Source: Clostridia bacterium
Lineage (GTDB): Bacteria; Bacillota; Clostridia; Lachnospirales; WQUN01
Length of the DNA stretch: 32,536 nucleotides
Direction: 5' to 3'
Assembly (NCBI GenBank): GCA_025997155.1
Contig: BNUF01000010.1
Coordinates: 1-32,536, forward strand
Below are positions 15,401 to 24,164 of this stretch, one piece after another. A program made the translations under genes and the position numbers. The notes under the pieces are model-generated. The model saw only the letters and a list, made by a program, of their open reading frames with translations, was not told the origin of the DNA and did no database searches. The stretch's first letter is position 1. The number at the start of each line of letters is the position of its first letter.

Positions 15401-16957
15401 ATGAAACGAGCGTTACTTAGTGTGTCGGATAAAAACGGACTTGTAGAGTTTGCGACGGTTTTGTTAAGCCACGGCTATACCCTGATTTCGACGGGCGGGA
15501 CATATAGGGCGTTGTCGGAGGCGGGGCTTGCGGTCACGGCGGTTGACGATATTACGGGATTCCCTGAATGTCTGGACGGGCGGGTTAAGACACTTCACCC
15601 GAAAATACACGGCGGGCTTTTGGGAATCCGCGACAAGGAAAGCCACCTCGCGCAAATGAAGGAACTCGGGATTGAACCGATTGATATGGTTGTGGTGAAT
15701 CTTTATCCGTTCAAGCAAACTATCCTCAAAGAGGGCGTGGAACTTGAAACGGCGATAGAGAATATCGACATTGGCGGGCCGACAATGCTGCGTTCGGCGG
15801 CAAAAAATTATCGGTTTGTCACGGTTATTTGCAATCCTGACGACTACGGCAAGGTGTCGGAGGAACTGGGCGAAAAAGGCGCGGTTTCGGCGCAAACCAG
15901 ATTCAAACTCGCGGCGAAAGTTTTCGCGCATACGGCGGCTTATGACACGCTTATCGCGTCGCACCTAAAACCTCTCGCGGGGATTGAACAGTTTCCGCAA
16001 ACCCTTACGCTCACATACGAAAAGGCACAGGATATGCGCTACGGCGAGAACCCTCACCAGAACGCCGCCTTTTATAAAGAAATCACCACGGCGAAAGGCT
16101 TGCTTACGGATATCAAGCAGCTGCACGGCAAGGAACTTTCTTTCAATAATATAAACGACACTCACGGCGCGCTTGAACTTCTTAAGGAATACGAACTCCC
16201 GACGGTAGTCGCCTGCAAACACGCGAACCCTTGCGGAGTGGGAAGCGGCGGCGACATTCACGAGGCGTATATGCGGGCGTACACAGCCGACCCCGTTTCG
16301 ATTTTCGGCGGGATTGTCGTTTCCAATCGGGAGATTGACGAGATTGTGGCGACTGAAATCAGCAAGATTTTCCTCGAGATTATTCTTGCGCCGTCCTTCA
16401 CTCCCGACGCTCTTTCCGTTTTGACAAAAAAGAAAAATATTCGCGTTCTGACACTTGACAATATAAGCCAAAAACAACCGAAAACCGCGCTTGACATTAA
16501 AAAGGTTTCGGGCGGGATTTTGGTTCAGGAAATCGACAATGTGTTGCTTCCCGATACGGACTTTGAGTATGTCACAAAACGCCGCCCGACTGAAAAAGAA
16601 ATGTCGGATTTGCTGTTTACATGGAAAATCGTTAAGTATGTTAAATCGAACGGGATTGCTATCGGCAAAGATAACCAAAGTTTGGGCATAGGCTGCGGGC
16701 AGATGAACCGCATATGGGCGGCTAAACAGGCGGTGGAGCATTGCGTTGAAGCGCTTGGCGCGGATATCCTTAAGGGGGCGGCTCTTGCGTCGGACGCGTT
16801 TTTTCCGTTTCCCGACTGCGTCGAGGAGGCGCATAGGGCGGGGATTACCGCTATAATCCAACCAGGCGGCTCGGTCAAGGATAAGGAATCAATCGAACTT
16901 TGCGACAAGTATGGTATAGCTATGATTTTTACGGGTATGCGCCACTTCCGCCACTAG
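15401..16957 (+). CDS. purH: Bifunctional AICAR transformylase / IMP cyclohydrolase
   Basis: 518 residues, the normal full length. The N-terminal MGS-like cyclohydrolase domain carries LISTGGTYRAL (28-38), GRVKTLHPKIHGGLL (60-74) and IDIGGPTMLRSAAKN (122-136). The C-terminal transformylase domain has MRYGENPHQNA (212-222) and the catalytic block CKHANPCGVG (272-281, K273 and H274). It carries out the last two steps of IMP synthesis in the cytosol. AICAR is also a by-product of histidine synthesis, which may explain why hisZ-hisG-hisD follow directly. GGGGAGGA lies before the ATG. No purine riboswitch precedes it, since the gap to the previous gene is only 11 bases. Confidence 0.97.
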   Translation: MKRALLSVSDKNGLVEFATVLLSHGYTLISTGGTYRALSEAGLAVTAVDDITGFPECLDGRVKTLHPKIHGGLLGIRDKESHLAQMKELGIEPIDMVVVNLYPFKQTILKEGVELETAIENIDIGGPTMLRSAAKNYRFVTVICNPDDYGKVSEELGEKGAVSAQTRFKLAAKVFAHTAAYDTLIASHLKPLAGIEQFPQTLTLTYEKAQDMRYGENPHQNAAFYKEITTAKGLLTDIKQLHGKELSFNNINDTHGALELLKEYELPTVVACKHANPCGVGSGGDIHEAYMRAYTADPVSIFGGIVVSNREIDEIVATEISKIFLEIILAPSFTPDALSVLTKKKNIRVLTLDNISQKQPKTALDIKKVSGGILVQEIDNVLLPDTDFEYVTKRRPTEKEMSDLLFTWKIVKYVKSNGIAIGKDNQSLGIGCGQMNRIWAAKQAVEHCVEALGADILKGAALASDAFFPFPDCVEEAHRAGITAIIQPGGSVKDKESIELCDKYGIAMIFTGMRHFRH

Positions 16958-16969
16958 GGGTATTATTTT

Positions 16970-18157
16970 ATGGATTACAATATAGTAAGCGAACTTTTGA
17001 CAGAATACGCCATAAAAAATCAACTGCAACAAAAGATAACGAGCGTGTTTTCGTCCTACAACTACAAACTCATCGACACTCCCACTTTTGAACGGATAGA
17101 AACTTTTGCGGGCAACGAAGAAAAAATGTACAAGTTTATCGGGCGTGACGGGGCGGTGCTTGCCCTTCGCCCCGATTTCACCCCGCAAATCGCGAAAATC
17201 CTGTCGAAGGGCGGGGCGGGGTTTCCCCTGCGGTTTTTCTATGTGGGGAACACTTTTCGGTGCAACGAGAATTATCAGGGGAAGCTTAACGAGTTCACCC
17301 AAGCGGGCGTGGAACTTTGCGGCGTTTCGGAGAACTGCGCGGCGGCGGAGGTCATCGCCGTCGCAATCTCCGCGCTCATATCCTCGGGGCTTACGGATTT
17401 TCGGGTCGAAATCGGACACGCGGGATTTTTGGGCGGGATTTTTGAGGAAATCGGCGACTCCGCGCTTGAACTCCTTAAACAGTATATAATAGAAGGAAAT
17501 TTTGTCGGAGTCAAGGAAATCACGTCAAAACTTTCTATCGCCCCCGAAACGGCGGAGGTTTTGCGTAATTTAATGGAATATTCTGGAAAGATTGATTTCA
17601 TTATAAGCAGTACAAAAAATATAAAGAACGTGCGGGCGCGTTTGGCTGTCGCCGAACTCGGCGAAATTCACCGCTCGCTCAAGGCGTATGATTTGGATAA
17701 GTATATATCGTTTGATTTAAGCCTTATCGCGAATTGGGGGTACTATACGGGTATGATTTTCCGCGGGTACACAGAGGGGGCGAGCGGGCGGGTGGTCGAG
17801 GGCGGGCGGTATGAGATAGGCGGCGTGCCCTCTGTCGGCTGCGCGCTTCGGGTAAACGACATTCAAAAGGCAATCGAGAGCCAGCATTTGGAAATTTTTA
17901 CAAAACCCACGGTGACTTTTTTGTCCTATACCCAAAGCGCAAAGCTCCGCGCCTTCGCCTGCGCAAAGGAGTGGCGCAAGGCGGGGGATACTGTCGAGAA
18001 CAGCGTACTCGGCGGCGACATAGATAAAAACTTTAAGTACGCGAAAGAAAAGCGTTTTGACGGAATGGTTTATTTTATGGACGACGACTCTGTGATTTTG
18101 TTCGATATGGAAACAGGAAGGCAAAAAACCGTTCGCGTAAGTGAGGTAATGAGATGA
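16970..18157 (+). CDS. hisZ: ATP phosphoribosyltransferase regulatory subunit
   Basis: 395 residues resembling a histidyl-tRNA synthetase catalytic core. Motif 2 is visible as FRCNENYQGKLNEFTQAGVE (96-115); YKFIGRDGAVLALRPDFTPQ (54-73) and the late GGRYE-like segment are also present. The anticodon-binding part is replaced by a short C-terminal region. HisZ does not charge tRNA; it assembles with short HisG and confers histidine feedback control. The directly following HisG is indeed the short form, which supports the call. It starts 12 bases after purH with GGGGTA upstream and overlaps hisG by four bases (ATGA). Confidence 0.93.
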   Translation: MDYNIVSELLTEYAIKNQLQQKITSVFSSYNYKLIDTPTFERIETFAGNEEKMYKFIGRDGAVLALRPDFTPQIAKILSKGGAGFPLRFFYVGNTFRCNENYQGKLNEFTQAGVELCGVSENCAAAEVIAVAISALISSGLTDFRVEIGHAGFLGGIFEEIGDSALELLKQYIIEGNFVGVKEITSKLSIAPETAEVLRNLMEYSGKIDFIISSTKNIKNVRARLAVAELGEIHRSLKAYDLDKYISFDLSLIANWGYYTGMIFRGYTEGASGRVVEGGRYEIGGVPSVGCALRVNDIQKAIESQHLEIFTKPTVTFLSYTQSAKLRAFACAKEWRKAGDTVENSVLGGDIDKNFKYAKEKRFDGMVYFMDDDSVILFDMETGRQKTVRVSEVMR

Positions 18158-18810
18158 GTGAAAACTACTTGACATTTGCGCTTGCAAAGGGGCGGCTTGC
18201 CGATAACGCGATGAAACTTCTCAAGGACTCGGGTGTGAGTTGTCCTGAAATGGAAAACAAGAACAGTCGGAAATTGATTTTTACGAACGAAGAATATAAA
18301 TATAAGTTCTTTTTGGCAAAGGCGTCGGACGTTCCCGTTTATGTGGAACGCGGCGCGGCGGACGTGGGATTTGCGGGGAAAGACACCTTGCGGGAGGAAC
18401 ATAAAAACATCTGCGAGGTGCTGGACCTAGGTTTTGGGAAATGCCGCATTATGGTCGCGGGGTACGACACGCCCGCGAACCGCCTTAAACTGGCACACGG
18501 ACACAACTTAAGGATTGCGACAAAATACCCGAATATCGCGACGGAATACTTTGAGAACAAAAACCAATCAATTGAGATTATAAAACTAAACGGCTCGGTT
18601 GAGCTAGCTCCGATTGTCGGGCTGTCGGATTTTATCGTGGACATTGTCGAGACGGGTACGACTTTGCAGGAAAACGGGCTTACCATTTTGGAGGAAATAG
18701 GCGAACTTTCGGCGCGTATGGTTGTGAATACGGCGAGTATAAAAATTAAAAACCACCAGATAACGAATTTGATAAGGAATCTGGAAAAAACGCTAAGCGA
18801 GGGACGATAA
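18154..18810 (+). CDS. hisG: ATP phosphoribosyltransferase, short form
   Basis: 218 residues, the short HisG type without the C-terminal regulatory domain. FALAKGRLADNAM (8-20) opens the protein; ADVGFAGKDTL (69-79) and the PRPP-binding LSDFIVDIVETGTTL (157-171) are characteristic. It condenses ATP with PRPP in the first step of histidine synthesis and needs HisZ as partner. It overlaps hisZ by ATGA and shares one base with hisD (TAATG), so the three genes are translationally linked. Confidence 0.96.
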   Translation: MSENYLTFALAKGRLADNAMKLLKDSGVSCPEMENKNSRKLIFTNEEYKYKFFLAKASDVPVYVERGAADVGFAGKDTLREEHKNICEVLDLGFGKCRIMVAGYDTPANRLKLAHGHNLRIATKYPNIATEYFENKNQSIEIIKLNGSVELAPIVGLSDFIVDIVETGTTLQENGLTILEEIGELSARMVVNTASIKIKNHQITNLIRNLEKTLSEGR

Positions 18811-20084
18811 TGCTTCGGATTATAAAGGGCGGCGACACGGAAGCGTTGCAAAAAATTTCAAAACGTTCGCAACTGGATTACGGCGATACGGCAAGGATAG
18901 TCGGGGATATCATATCGGACGTGAGAGAGCGCGGGGACGCGGCGTTGTTTGAGTACGCGAAGAAATTTGACGGAGCGGACATCTCGGAGCTGGAGGTTTC
19001 GAGGGACGACCTCAAAAACGCGCATAAGGAAATCGGCGCGGACATTTTGCGGATTATGACAAGAAGTGCGGGCAGGGTTCGCGAATTTCACGAAAAGCAG
19101 AAACGAAACGGCTATATAGAACCCTTTGCGCTGGGGGAACTTATGGGGCAATTGCTTCGCCCGCTTGAGCGTGTCGGGGTTTATGTGCCTGGCGGGCAGG
19201 CAATGTATCCGTCCTCTGTTATAATGAACGTAATCCCCGCAAAGGTTGCGGGAGTTTCGGAGATTATTATGGCGACTCCGCCTGACAAAAAAGGCGGCGT
19301 TTCGCCGCTGATTCTGGCGGCGGCGGAGCTAAGCGGCGTTGACAGGGTGTTTAAAATGGGCGGGGCGCAAGCGGTCGCGGCGTTTGCGCACGGCACGCAA
19401 AGTGTGCCGAAAGTCGATAAAATAACAGGTCCTGGGAATATATACGTCGCCCTTGCGAAACGCGCCGTGTACGGGTATGTCAGTATCGACTCCATAGCGG
19501 GACCCAGCGAGATTTTGATTATCGCGGACGAGACGGCGAACCCTGTGTTTGTGGCGGCGGATTTACTCTCGCAAGCGGAGCATGACGAGCTGGCGGCGGC
19601 TATTTTGATAACCGTGTCGGAGGAGTTTGCGCGTGAGGTGGCGGCGGAGCTTCAGAAGATGACGGCGCGTCTGCCCCGCAAGGAAATTATACAGAAATCC
19701 CTTGAAAATTACGGCGCGATAATCGTGACGGAGAGTATAGCGGAGGCGGTGACAATCGCGAACCGCCTTGCGCCCGAACATTTAGAGCTTTGCGTGGGCG
19801 AGCCGTTTCACCTGCTCCCCGCAATCAAGAACGCGGGGGCGGTGTTTCTCGGGAACTACACCCCAGAACCTCTCGGCGACTATATGGCGGGGCCTAACCA
19901 CGTCCTCCCCACAGGCGGCACGGCGCGTTTCTTCTCCCCTCTGGGGGTTGACGATTTTATCAAAAAAACAAGCGTCCTCTCCTTCGGGAAATCGGCGTTT
20001 GAGACGCTTGCGGCGGACTGCGCGGAGTTTGCGGAGGCGGAGGGGCTTTTTGCCCACGCCAACTCGATTCGCGTAAGACTTTAA
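18810..20084 (+). CDS. hisD: Histidinol dehydrogenase
   Basis: 424 residues, normal length. GVYVPGGQAMYPSSV (123-137), KITGPGNIYVA (204-214), SIAGPSEILIIAD (228-240) and the zinc ligands Q255 and H258 in LLSQAEHDELA are present. APEHLELC and AGPNHVLPTGGTARF supply the remaining catalytic and metal residues. It oxidises histidinol to histidine in two NAD-dependent steps, the end of the pathway. The first enzyme (hisG/hisZ) and the last (hisD) are adjacent here. The middle genes (hisB, C, A, F, H, I/E) are not in the window and the next gene is unrelated. Confidence 0.96.
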   Translation: MLRIIKGGDTEALQKISKRSQLDYGDTARIVGDIISDVRERGDAALFEYAKKFDGADISELEVSRDDLKNAHKEIGADILRIMTRSAGRVREFHEKQKRNGYIEPFALGELMGQLLRPLERVGVYVPGGQAMYPSSVIMNVIPAKVAGVSEIIMATPPDKKGGVSPLILAAAELSGVDRVFKMGGAQAVAAFAHGTQSVPKVDKITGPGNIYVALAKRAVYGYVSIDSIAGPSEILIIADETANPVFVAADLLSQAEHDELAAAILITVSEEFAREVAAELQKMTARLPRKEIIQKSLENYGAIIVTESIAEAVTIANRLAPEHLELCVGEPFHLLPAIKNAGAVFLGNYTPEPLGDYMAGPNHVLPTGGTARFFSPLGVDDFIKKTSVLSFGKSAFETLAADCAEFAEAEGLFAHANSIRVRL

Positions 20085-20101
20085 AATACGTAGGTGTGCT
20101 T

Positions 20102-21061
20102 ATGGATAAAGAGTTGATAACGCTGGTAGTGCCGTGTTATAATGAAGAAGATGCCTTGCCCGTTTTTTATGAATCGATTTGTACTCTCGCGGACGAGATG
20201 CCTTTTTGCGGCTTTGAATTTTTGTTCGTGGACGACGGCTCGCGGGATAACACCCTCAAGGTCATAAAAGAACTCCACAGCGCGGATTGCCGCGTCAGCT
20301 GCGTTTCTTTTTCGCGCAATTTCGGGAAAGAAGCGGCAATTTACGCGGGGCTTCAAAACGCCGCTCGGGGGGGGGGGCTGGTCGCCCTAATGGACGCGGA
20401 CGGTCAGGACCCGCCAGAGCTTCTAAAAGAAATGTACAAAGCTATAAAAGAAGAAGGGTATGATTGTGTCGGGACAAGACGCTCGACACGCAAGGGCGAA
20501 GCTCCTATACGCTCGTTTTTCGCTAAAAAATTTTATGTGCTTATAAACAAAATCGGAAATGTGGAAATTGTTGACGGCGCAAGGGATTACCGCCTGATGA
20601 CAAGGCAAATGGTGGACGCGATTCTGCAAATGTCCGAATACAACAGGTTCTCAAAAGGTATATTCGTTTGGGTGGGGTTTCGCACGAAATACCTGTCCTA
20701 CGAGAACGTTGAACGCGTGGCGGGGCAAACCGCGTTCTCGTTTTGGAAACTGTTCCTGTACGCCATAGAGGGCGTGCTCGCGTTTTCCACCGCTCCTCTC
20801 GCGTTCGCGTCGGTTTTCGGCGTAATCGCCTCCGCGGGTTCGGTCGCCGCCCTAATCGTCATTATCATACAAAAACTAGCTTTCGGCAACCCCGTAAGCG
20901 GGTGGGCGTCGACTATCGTAATAGTCCTGTTCCTGTTCGGACTTCAATTTTTGTTTACGGGGATTATAGGAATGTACCTTTCTAAGGTATATTCCGAAAC
21001 AAAGAAACGCCCTATATATTTGGCGAAAGAAATACACCGTTCCGTGGATTCGGAAGAATAA
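20102..21061 (+). CDS. Membrane-anchored family 2 glycosyltransferase (GtrB/DPM1-like)
   Basis: 319 residues from the ATG at 20102, which has TAGGTG upstream; a GTG at 20096 would overlap that site. The N-terminal GT-A domain has LVVPCYNEEDALP (8-20), FVDDGSRDNTL (42-52), FSRNFGKEAAIYAGL (70-84) and MDADGQDPPEL (97-107, the metal-binding DxD-like DAD). Two C-terminal membrane helices follow (about 233-258 and 268-292). The family transfers a sugar from a nucleotide donor to undecaprenyl phosphate for wall or surface glycan modification. A run of 11 G residues (20367-20377) encodes R89-G-G-G92, just before the DAD motif, where relatives usually read GD. It lies 17 bases after hisD. Confidence 0.9.
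   Translation: MDKELITLVVPCYNEEDALPVFYESICTLADEMPFCGFEFLFVDDGSRDNTLKVIKELHSADCRVSCVSFSRNFGKEAAIYAGLQNAARGGGLVALMDADGQDPPELLKEMYKAIKEEGYDCVGTRRSTRKGEAPIRSFFAKKFYVLINKIGNVEIVDGARDYRLMTRQMVDAILQMSEYNRFSKGIFVWVGFRTKYLSYENVERVAGQTAFSFWKLFLYAIEGVLAFSTAPLAFASVFGVIASAGSVAALIVIIIQKLAFGNPVSGWASTIVIVLFLFGLQFLFTGIIGMYLSKVYSETKKRPIYLAKEIHRSVDSEE
20367..20377 (+). repeat. Homopolymeric G11 tract within a glycosyltransferase gene
   Basis: Eleven consecutive G residues inside codons 89-92 of the glycosyltransferase gene. It is the longest single-base run noticed in the window. A gain or loss of one base would shift the frame before the catalytic DAD motif. The tract is in frame as given. Confidence 0.9.
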
Positions 21062-21064
21062 CGC

Positions 21065-21093
21065 TTGCAAAAGGCGGCGCAAAAGAATATAAT
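21065..21093 (+). promoter_or_regulatory. Probable SigA-type promoter of the SLH protein gene
   Basis: TTGCAA (21065-21070), a 17-base spacer and a perfect TATAAT (21088-21093), in the 61-base gap after the glycosyltransferase. A very strong AAGGAGG site follows. It should also serve glyA, which lies 11 bases after the SLH gene. Confidence 0.75.
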
Positions 21094-21122
21094 AGGGGTT
21101 GAGATTACAAAGGAGGATAGTT

Positions 21123-22667
21123 ATGCTGAAATTGCGGCGACAAAGTGTTTTTGCTTTCGTTCTTTTTGTTATGTTATCAGCGTTTCCGCTATCCGTTTTT
21201 GCCGACGTCGGGGATTTCGGCTTTTTCGGAGGGATAACCAACGGGCGAAAACTCCCCAAGACGACGGAGATTTTGCTTGCGAACACAACCACCACCAACA
21301 ATAACAAGAACAAGAATACCGAGTTTATATATAAAGAAGAGGTTTTTTTGTCGGGCGTTCCGTTTATGTTCGAGGGGCTTATGACAATAAAGCAGTCGGG
21401 CGAGGTTAATAACAACACCAACGTCGGGACATACAACGTCACCTACACAATCGAACCCAACGGCGCGGCGTTGTCTCCCGCGCAGATTAACCGCGAAGTC
21501 CAGTTTAAGGTGAACTGGAGACGGGAGGGCAGCCAGATTATAAAAGATATGGTGGCGTCCGACTGGACGGAGACTATCACAACCCCCGCCGACACTTACA
21601 CGCTCGATTTCGACACTTCGTATTTTAACGTAAGCATAATAGAGGACCACACGCCCGCCGTGACGTATTACCGAGGGGATATTTCCGAACGCGCCTCCTA
21701 CGGCGACGGGGGCGGAGCTCCTGTCGTCACCTCTCTTGAGACATACGGGTCTTTTTACGGGTATAACAACGCGTGGTCGAGTACGGAAACTCACAGAATA
21801 GACGCGGTTGTGTCAAACGGAGCTACGGACGTTTTGTATCAGGTGCGTCCGTCTGTTTCAATGTCAAAAATGCTTGAATATACGGCGAACGAGCCGACTG
21901 CCATAAGTTTCCCCGGGAATTTCAAAGAAGTTATGTCAAACGACAGCGGACTCGCTTATAACGTTTTCGGGAATACCCCGACTTCGGGCACGGTCAGCGT
22001 CCTTTCCCCGAACACTTTTGAACAGCTGATTGCTCCCGATATGTCGTTTCTTCGCGGGAATCCCGCCGAGGACGATATAAAGCGTCTTTTTGCAATGCAA
22101 ATTCTTGAGGGCGAACCGAAATTTTATATACCGAATCAGGCCATAACAAGGAAACAGTTCACGGCGGCGGTGGTTAAAGCTCTCAAACTGCCCGTGACGG
22201 TGAGCGCGCAGGCGAGTTCAAACGCGGCGAAACGGAATCGGTCGCCCGTGGTACTTCTTTTCCCTGACGTGACGCAAAACGACCCGTATTTTGACTATAT
22301 TCGCGCGGCGTATGAATCGGGTATCGCTATCGGACGCTCAAACGGTATGTTCTACGGGGATTCCTCCCTTGAGATGCAGGAGGCTCTTGTTATAATGCTG
22401 CGTTCTTTGGGGCTTGAGAATCTTGGGCTTGACCCGACGCCCGAGACTGTGTTCGTCGACGACGCGGACGTTGCCGACTGGGCGAAACGCGAGCTGTACG
22501 CCGCCGAGAGAATCGGGCTTATATCGGCGGACGCGGACGGAAAGATTAACCCGAAACGGATAATCACAAAGGCGGAGGCGGCCGCGCTTATCAATCACCT
22601 GACGGAATATATGCGCAGCGACTTAAGAACCGACTACACGACACATATCGTCGATTATGTCTTATAA
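21123..22667 (+). CDS. Secreted S-layer-homology (SLH) domain protein
   Basis: 514 residues from the ATG at 21123, preceded by AAGGAGGATAGTT; an in-frame ATG at 21099 lacks a ribosome site. A signal peptide fills residues 1-27 (cleavage after VFA). A short Thr/Asn/Lys low-complexity stretch lies at 55-66. Residues 70-310 are a beta-rich region not assigned to a family. The last 190 residues carry three SLH-like modules starting near 321 ([19 protein letters not shown]), 378 ([19 protein letters not shown]) and 442 ([19 protein letters not shown]). SLH modules bind pyruvylated secondary wall polymers, so the protein is held on the cell surface. The adjacent glycosyltransferase may act on the same envelope. 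Confidence 0.88.
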   Translation: MLKLRRQSVFAFVLFVMLSAFPLSVFADVGDFGFFGGITNGRKLPKTTEILLANTTTTNNNKNKNTEFIYKEEVFLSGVPFMFEGLMTIKQSGEVNNNTNVGTYNVTYTIEPNGAALSPAQINREVQFKVNWRREGSQIIKDMVASDWTETITTPADTYTLDFDTSYFNVSIIEDHTPAVTYYRGDISERASYGDGGGAPVVTSLETYGSFYGYNNAWSSTETHRIDAVVSNGATDVLYQVRPSVSMSKMLEYTANEPTAISFPGNFKEVMSNDSGLAYNVFGNTPTSGTVSVLSPNTFEQLIAPDMSFLRGNPAEDDIKRLFAMQILEGEPKFYIPNQAITRKQFTAAVVKALKLPVTVSAQASSNAAKRNRSPVVLLFPDVTQNDPYFDYIRAAYESGIAIGRSNGMFYGDSSLEMQEALVIMLRSLGLENLGLDPTPETVFVDDADVADWAKRELYAAERIGLISADADGKINPKRIITKAEAAALINHLTEYMRSDLRTDYTTHIVDYVL

Positions 22668-22678
22668 GGAGATTCTAT

Positions 22679-23908
22679 ATGTACAGTTTTTCTGATATAC
22701 ACGACAAGGAAATCGCGGACGCTATCACCCTTGAACTAAACCGCCAACGCGCAAATATCGAACTTATCGCGTCCGAGAACTTTGTGTCAAAGGCGGTTAT
22801 GGCGGCTATGGGGTCGCCGCTCACGAACAAATACGCGGAAGGATACCCCGCGAAACGCTATTACGGCGGGTGCGAGTGCGTGGATATCGCGGAGAATCTG
22901 GCGATTTCCCGCGCAAAAGAGATTTTCGGCGCGCAGCACGTGAACGTTCAGCCGCATTCGGGAGCGCAGGCGAACACGGCGGTCTATTTCGCGGCTCTTA
23001 ACCCGGGCGACACGATTTTGGGAATGAATCTGTCCCACGGCGGACACCTCACCCACGGAAGTTCCGTCAACATTTCGGGCAAATATTTTAATATTGTGCC
23101 TTACGGCGTGGGCAGGGACACGGGACGCATAGATTATGACGAACTTCGGGAGCTTGCGCTTTCGCACAAACCGAAAATTATTGTCGCGGGGGCGAGTGCG
23201 TACCCGCGTACTATCGATTTTGAGAGATTCGGGGCAATCGCTAAAGAGGCGGGAGCTCTGCTTATGGTGGATATCGCCCATATCGCGGGGCTTATCGCGA
23301 CGGGACATCACCCAAGCCCCGTGCCCTATGCGGATTTTGTCACGACCACGACCCACAAAACCTTGCGCGGGCCACGCGGCGGTATGATTATGTGTACCGA
23401 GGAGTGGGCGAAGGCAATCGACAAGGCGGTGTTTCCAGGTATTCAGGGCGGACCGCTTATGCACGTTATCGCGGCTAAAGCCGTCGCCTTCAAAGAAGTT
23501 CTGGAGGATTCCTTCAAGACATACAGCCAGAACGTCATAACAAACGCGAGTACTCTGGCGCAGAGCCTTGTGTCAAACGGATTTAACCTCGTTTCGGGCG
23601 GAACGGACAACCACCTTATGCTCCTCGACCTCCAAAATATGAACATAACGGGAAAAGAAGCCGAAAAACGCCTTGATTCCGTCGGCGTGACCTGCAACAA
23701 AAACGCCGTTCCTTTCGACCCGCAAAGTCCGTTTGTGACAAGCGGCATACGCCTTGGCACAGCCGCCGTGACGACACGCGGAATGAACGCGGACGATATG
23801 AAAGAAATCGCGGGGATAATCACCTCAATTATCAAAGATTTCGACAACAGCGCGGAAACGGCGAAAAAACGCGTCGCCGCCCTCACCCAAAAATACCCTC
23901 TTTATTAA
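22679..23908 (+). CDS. glyA: Serine hydroxymethyltransferase
   Basis: 409 residues, full length. [14 protein letters not shown] (27-40), [17 protein letters not shown] (50-66), [12 protein letters not shown] (196-207) and [14 protein letters not shown] (222-235) are present, with K227 as the PLP-binding lysine. It converts serine and tetrahydrofolate to glycine and methylene-tetrahydrofolate, feeding one-carbon units to purine synthesis (including the step of purH encoded upstream). AAGGAGA lies before the ATG, 11 bases after the SLH gene. A terminator at 23914-23935 ends the unit. Confidence 0.97.
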   Translation: MYSFSDIHDKEIADAITLELNRQRANIELIASENFVSKAVMAAMGSPLTNKYAEGYPAKRYYGGCECVDIAENLAISRAKEIFGAQHVNVQPHSGAQANTAVYFAALNPGDTILGMNLSHGGHLTHGSSVNISGKYFNIVPYGVGRDTGRIDYDELRELALSHKPKIIVAGASAYPRTIDFERFGAIAKEAGALLMVDIAHIAGLIATGHHPSPVPYADFVTTTTHKTLRGPRGGMIMCTEEWAKAIDKAVFPGIQGGPLMHVIAAKAVAFKEVLEDSFKTYSQNVITNASTLAQSLVSNGFNLVSGGTDNHLMLLDLQNMNITGKEAEKRLDSVGVTCNKNAVPFDPQSPFVTSGIRLGTAAVTTRGMNADDMKEIAGIITSIIKDFDNSAETAKKRVAALTQKYPLY

Positions 23909-23940
23909 AAAAACCGCCCTCTTTGGCGAGGGCGGAGTTT
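23907..23940. terminator. Bidirectional terminator between glyA and a small minus-strand gene
   Basis: CCGCCCTC (23914-23921) and GAGGGCGG (23928-23935) form a perfect 8 bp stem with a six-base loop. On the minus strand it is followed by seven T residues (23907-23913), an ideal terminator for the small gene ending at 23942. On the plus strand the tail AGTTTCTT is weaker but still plausible for glyA. Confidence 0.85.
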
Positions 23941-23941
23941 C

Positions 23942-24070
23942 TTACCAAAATCTTCGGTGACGATTATATCCGAACCACGGGGTGTAGCCGTAGTTCCCAT
24001 AGCCGCCGTAATAGCCTAAGCCATATCCATAGCCATAAGGGTTATAGTTGCCAAAAGACGGATAGAACAT
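23942..24070 (-). CDS. 42-residue Gly/Tyr-rich small protein
   Basis: An intact small gene with a near-perfect ribosome site (AAAGGAGGT, seven bases before ATG), a TAA stop and a strong terminator directly after it. The product starts MFYPSFGNYNPYGYGYG and ends in a basic/aromatic tail, NRHRRFW. By count it holds 11 Tyr and 11 Gly in 42 residues, with no Cys, Lys, Glu or Asp. There is no signal peptide or membrane helix. Tyr/Gly-rich small proteins of this sort occur in spore coats, where Tyr can be cross-linked, and the upstream SigK-like promoter at 24101-24127 fits such a role. I do not recognise a named family. Alternatives are a structural or RNA-binding peptide. Confidence 0.72.
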   Translation of the reverse strand: MFYPSFGNYNPYGYGYGLGYYGGYGNYGYTPWFGYNRHRRFW

Positions 24071-24073
24071 ATT

Positions 24074-24101
24074 TTGTACCTCCTTTAGGTGAGTTTAATA
24101 T
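24074..24101 (+). promoter_or_regulatory. Possible promoter for the degenerate-GGDEF signalling cluster
   Basis: TTGTAC (24074-24079), a 16-base spacer and TAATAT (24096-24101). It is the best plus-strand candidate upstream of the TTG start at 24165, but it is AT-rich and only moderately matched. It overlaps the divergent SigK-like element by one base. Confidence 0.3.
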
Positions 24102-24127
24102 AAAATATGTACAAACCGAAAAACGGT
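24101..24127 (-). promoter_or_regulatory. SigK-like promoter of the Gly/Tyr-rich small gene
   Basis: On the minus strand CATATTTTA (24101-24109) matches the SigK -10 consensus CATAnnnTA. AC (24126-24127, in AACC) lies 16 bases upstream as the short SigK -35. The predicted start is about 25 bases before the ATG. No SigA promoter of comparable quality was found for this gene. The motif is short and chance matches in AT-rich DNA are possible. Confidence 0.4.
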
Positions 24128-24164
24128 TACAACTTGTTCTACACAAATGATTGGAGTGTTTACC

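Noticed and set aside
15965..16861. A 298-residue minus-strand open frame opposite purH
   Set aside because: The composition is that of an antisense frame and purH is unambiguous on the other strand.
24114..24128. Small hairpin AACCG-AAAAA-CGGTT upstream of the six-TM GGDEF-like gene, considered as a terminator or riboswitch part
   Set aside because: The stem is only 5 bp and no T-tract follows on either strand. It overlaps the -35 of the SigK-like promoter and needs no separate explanation.
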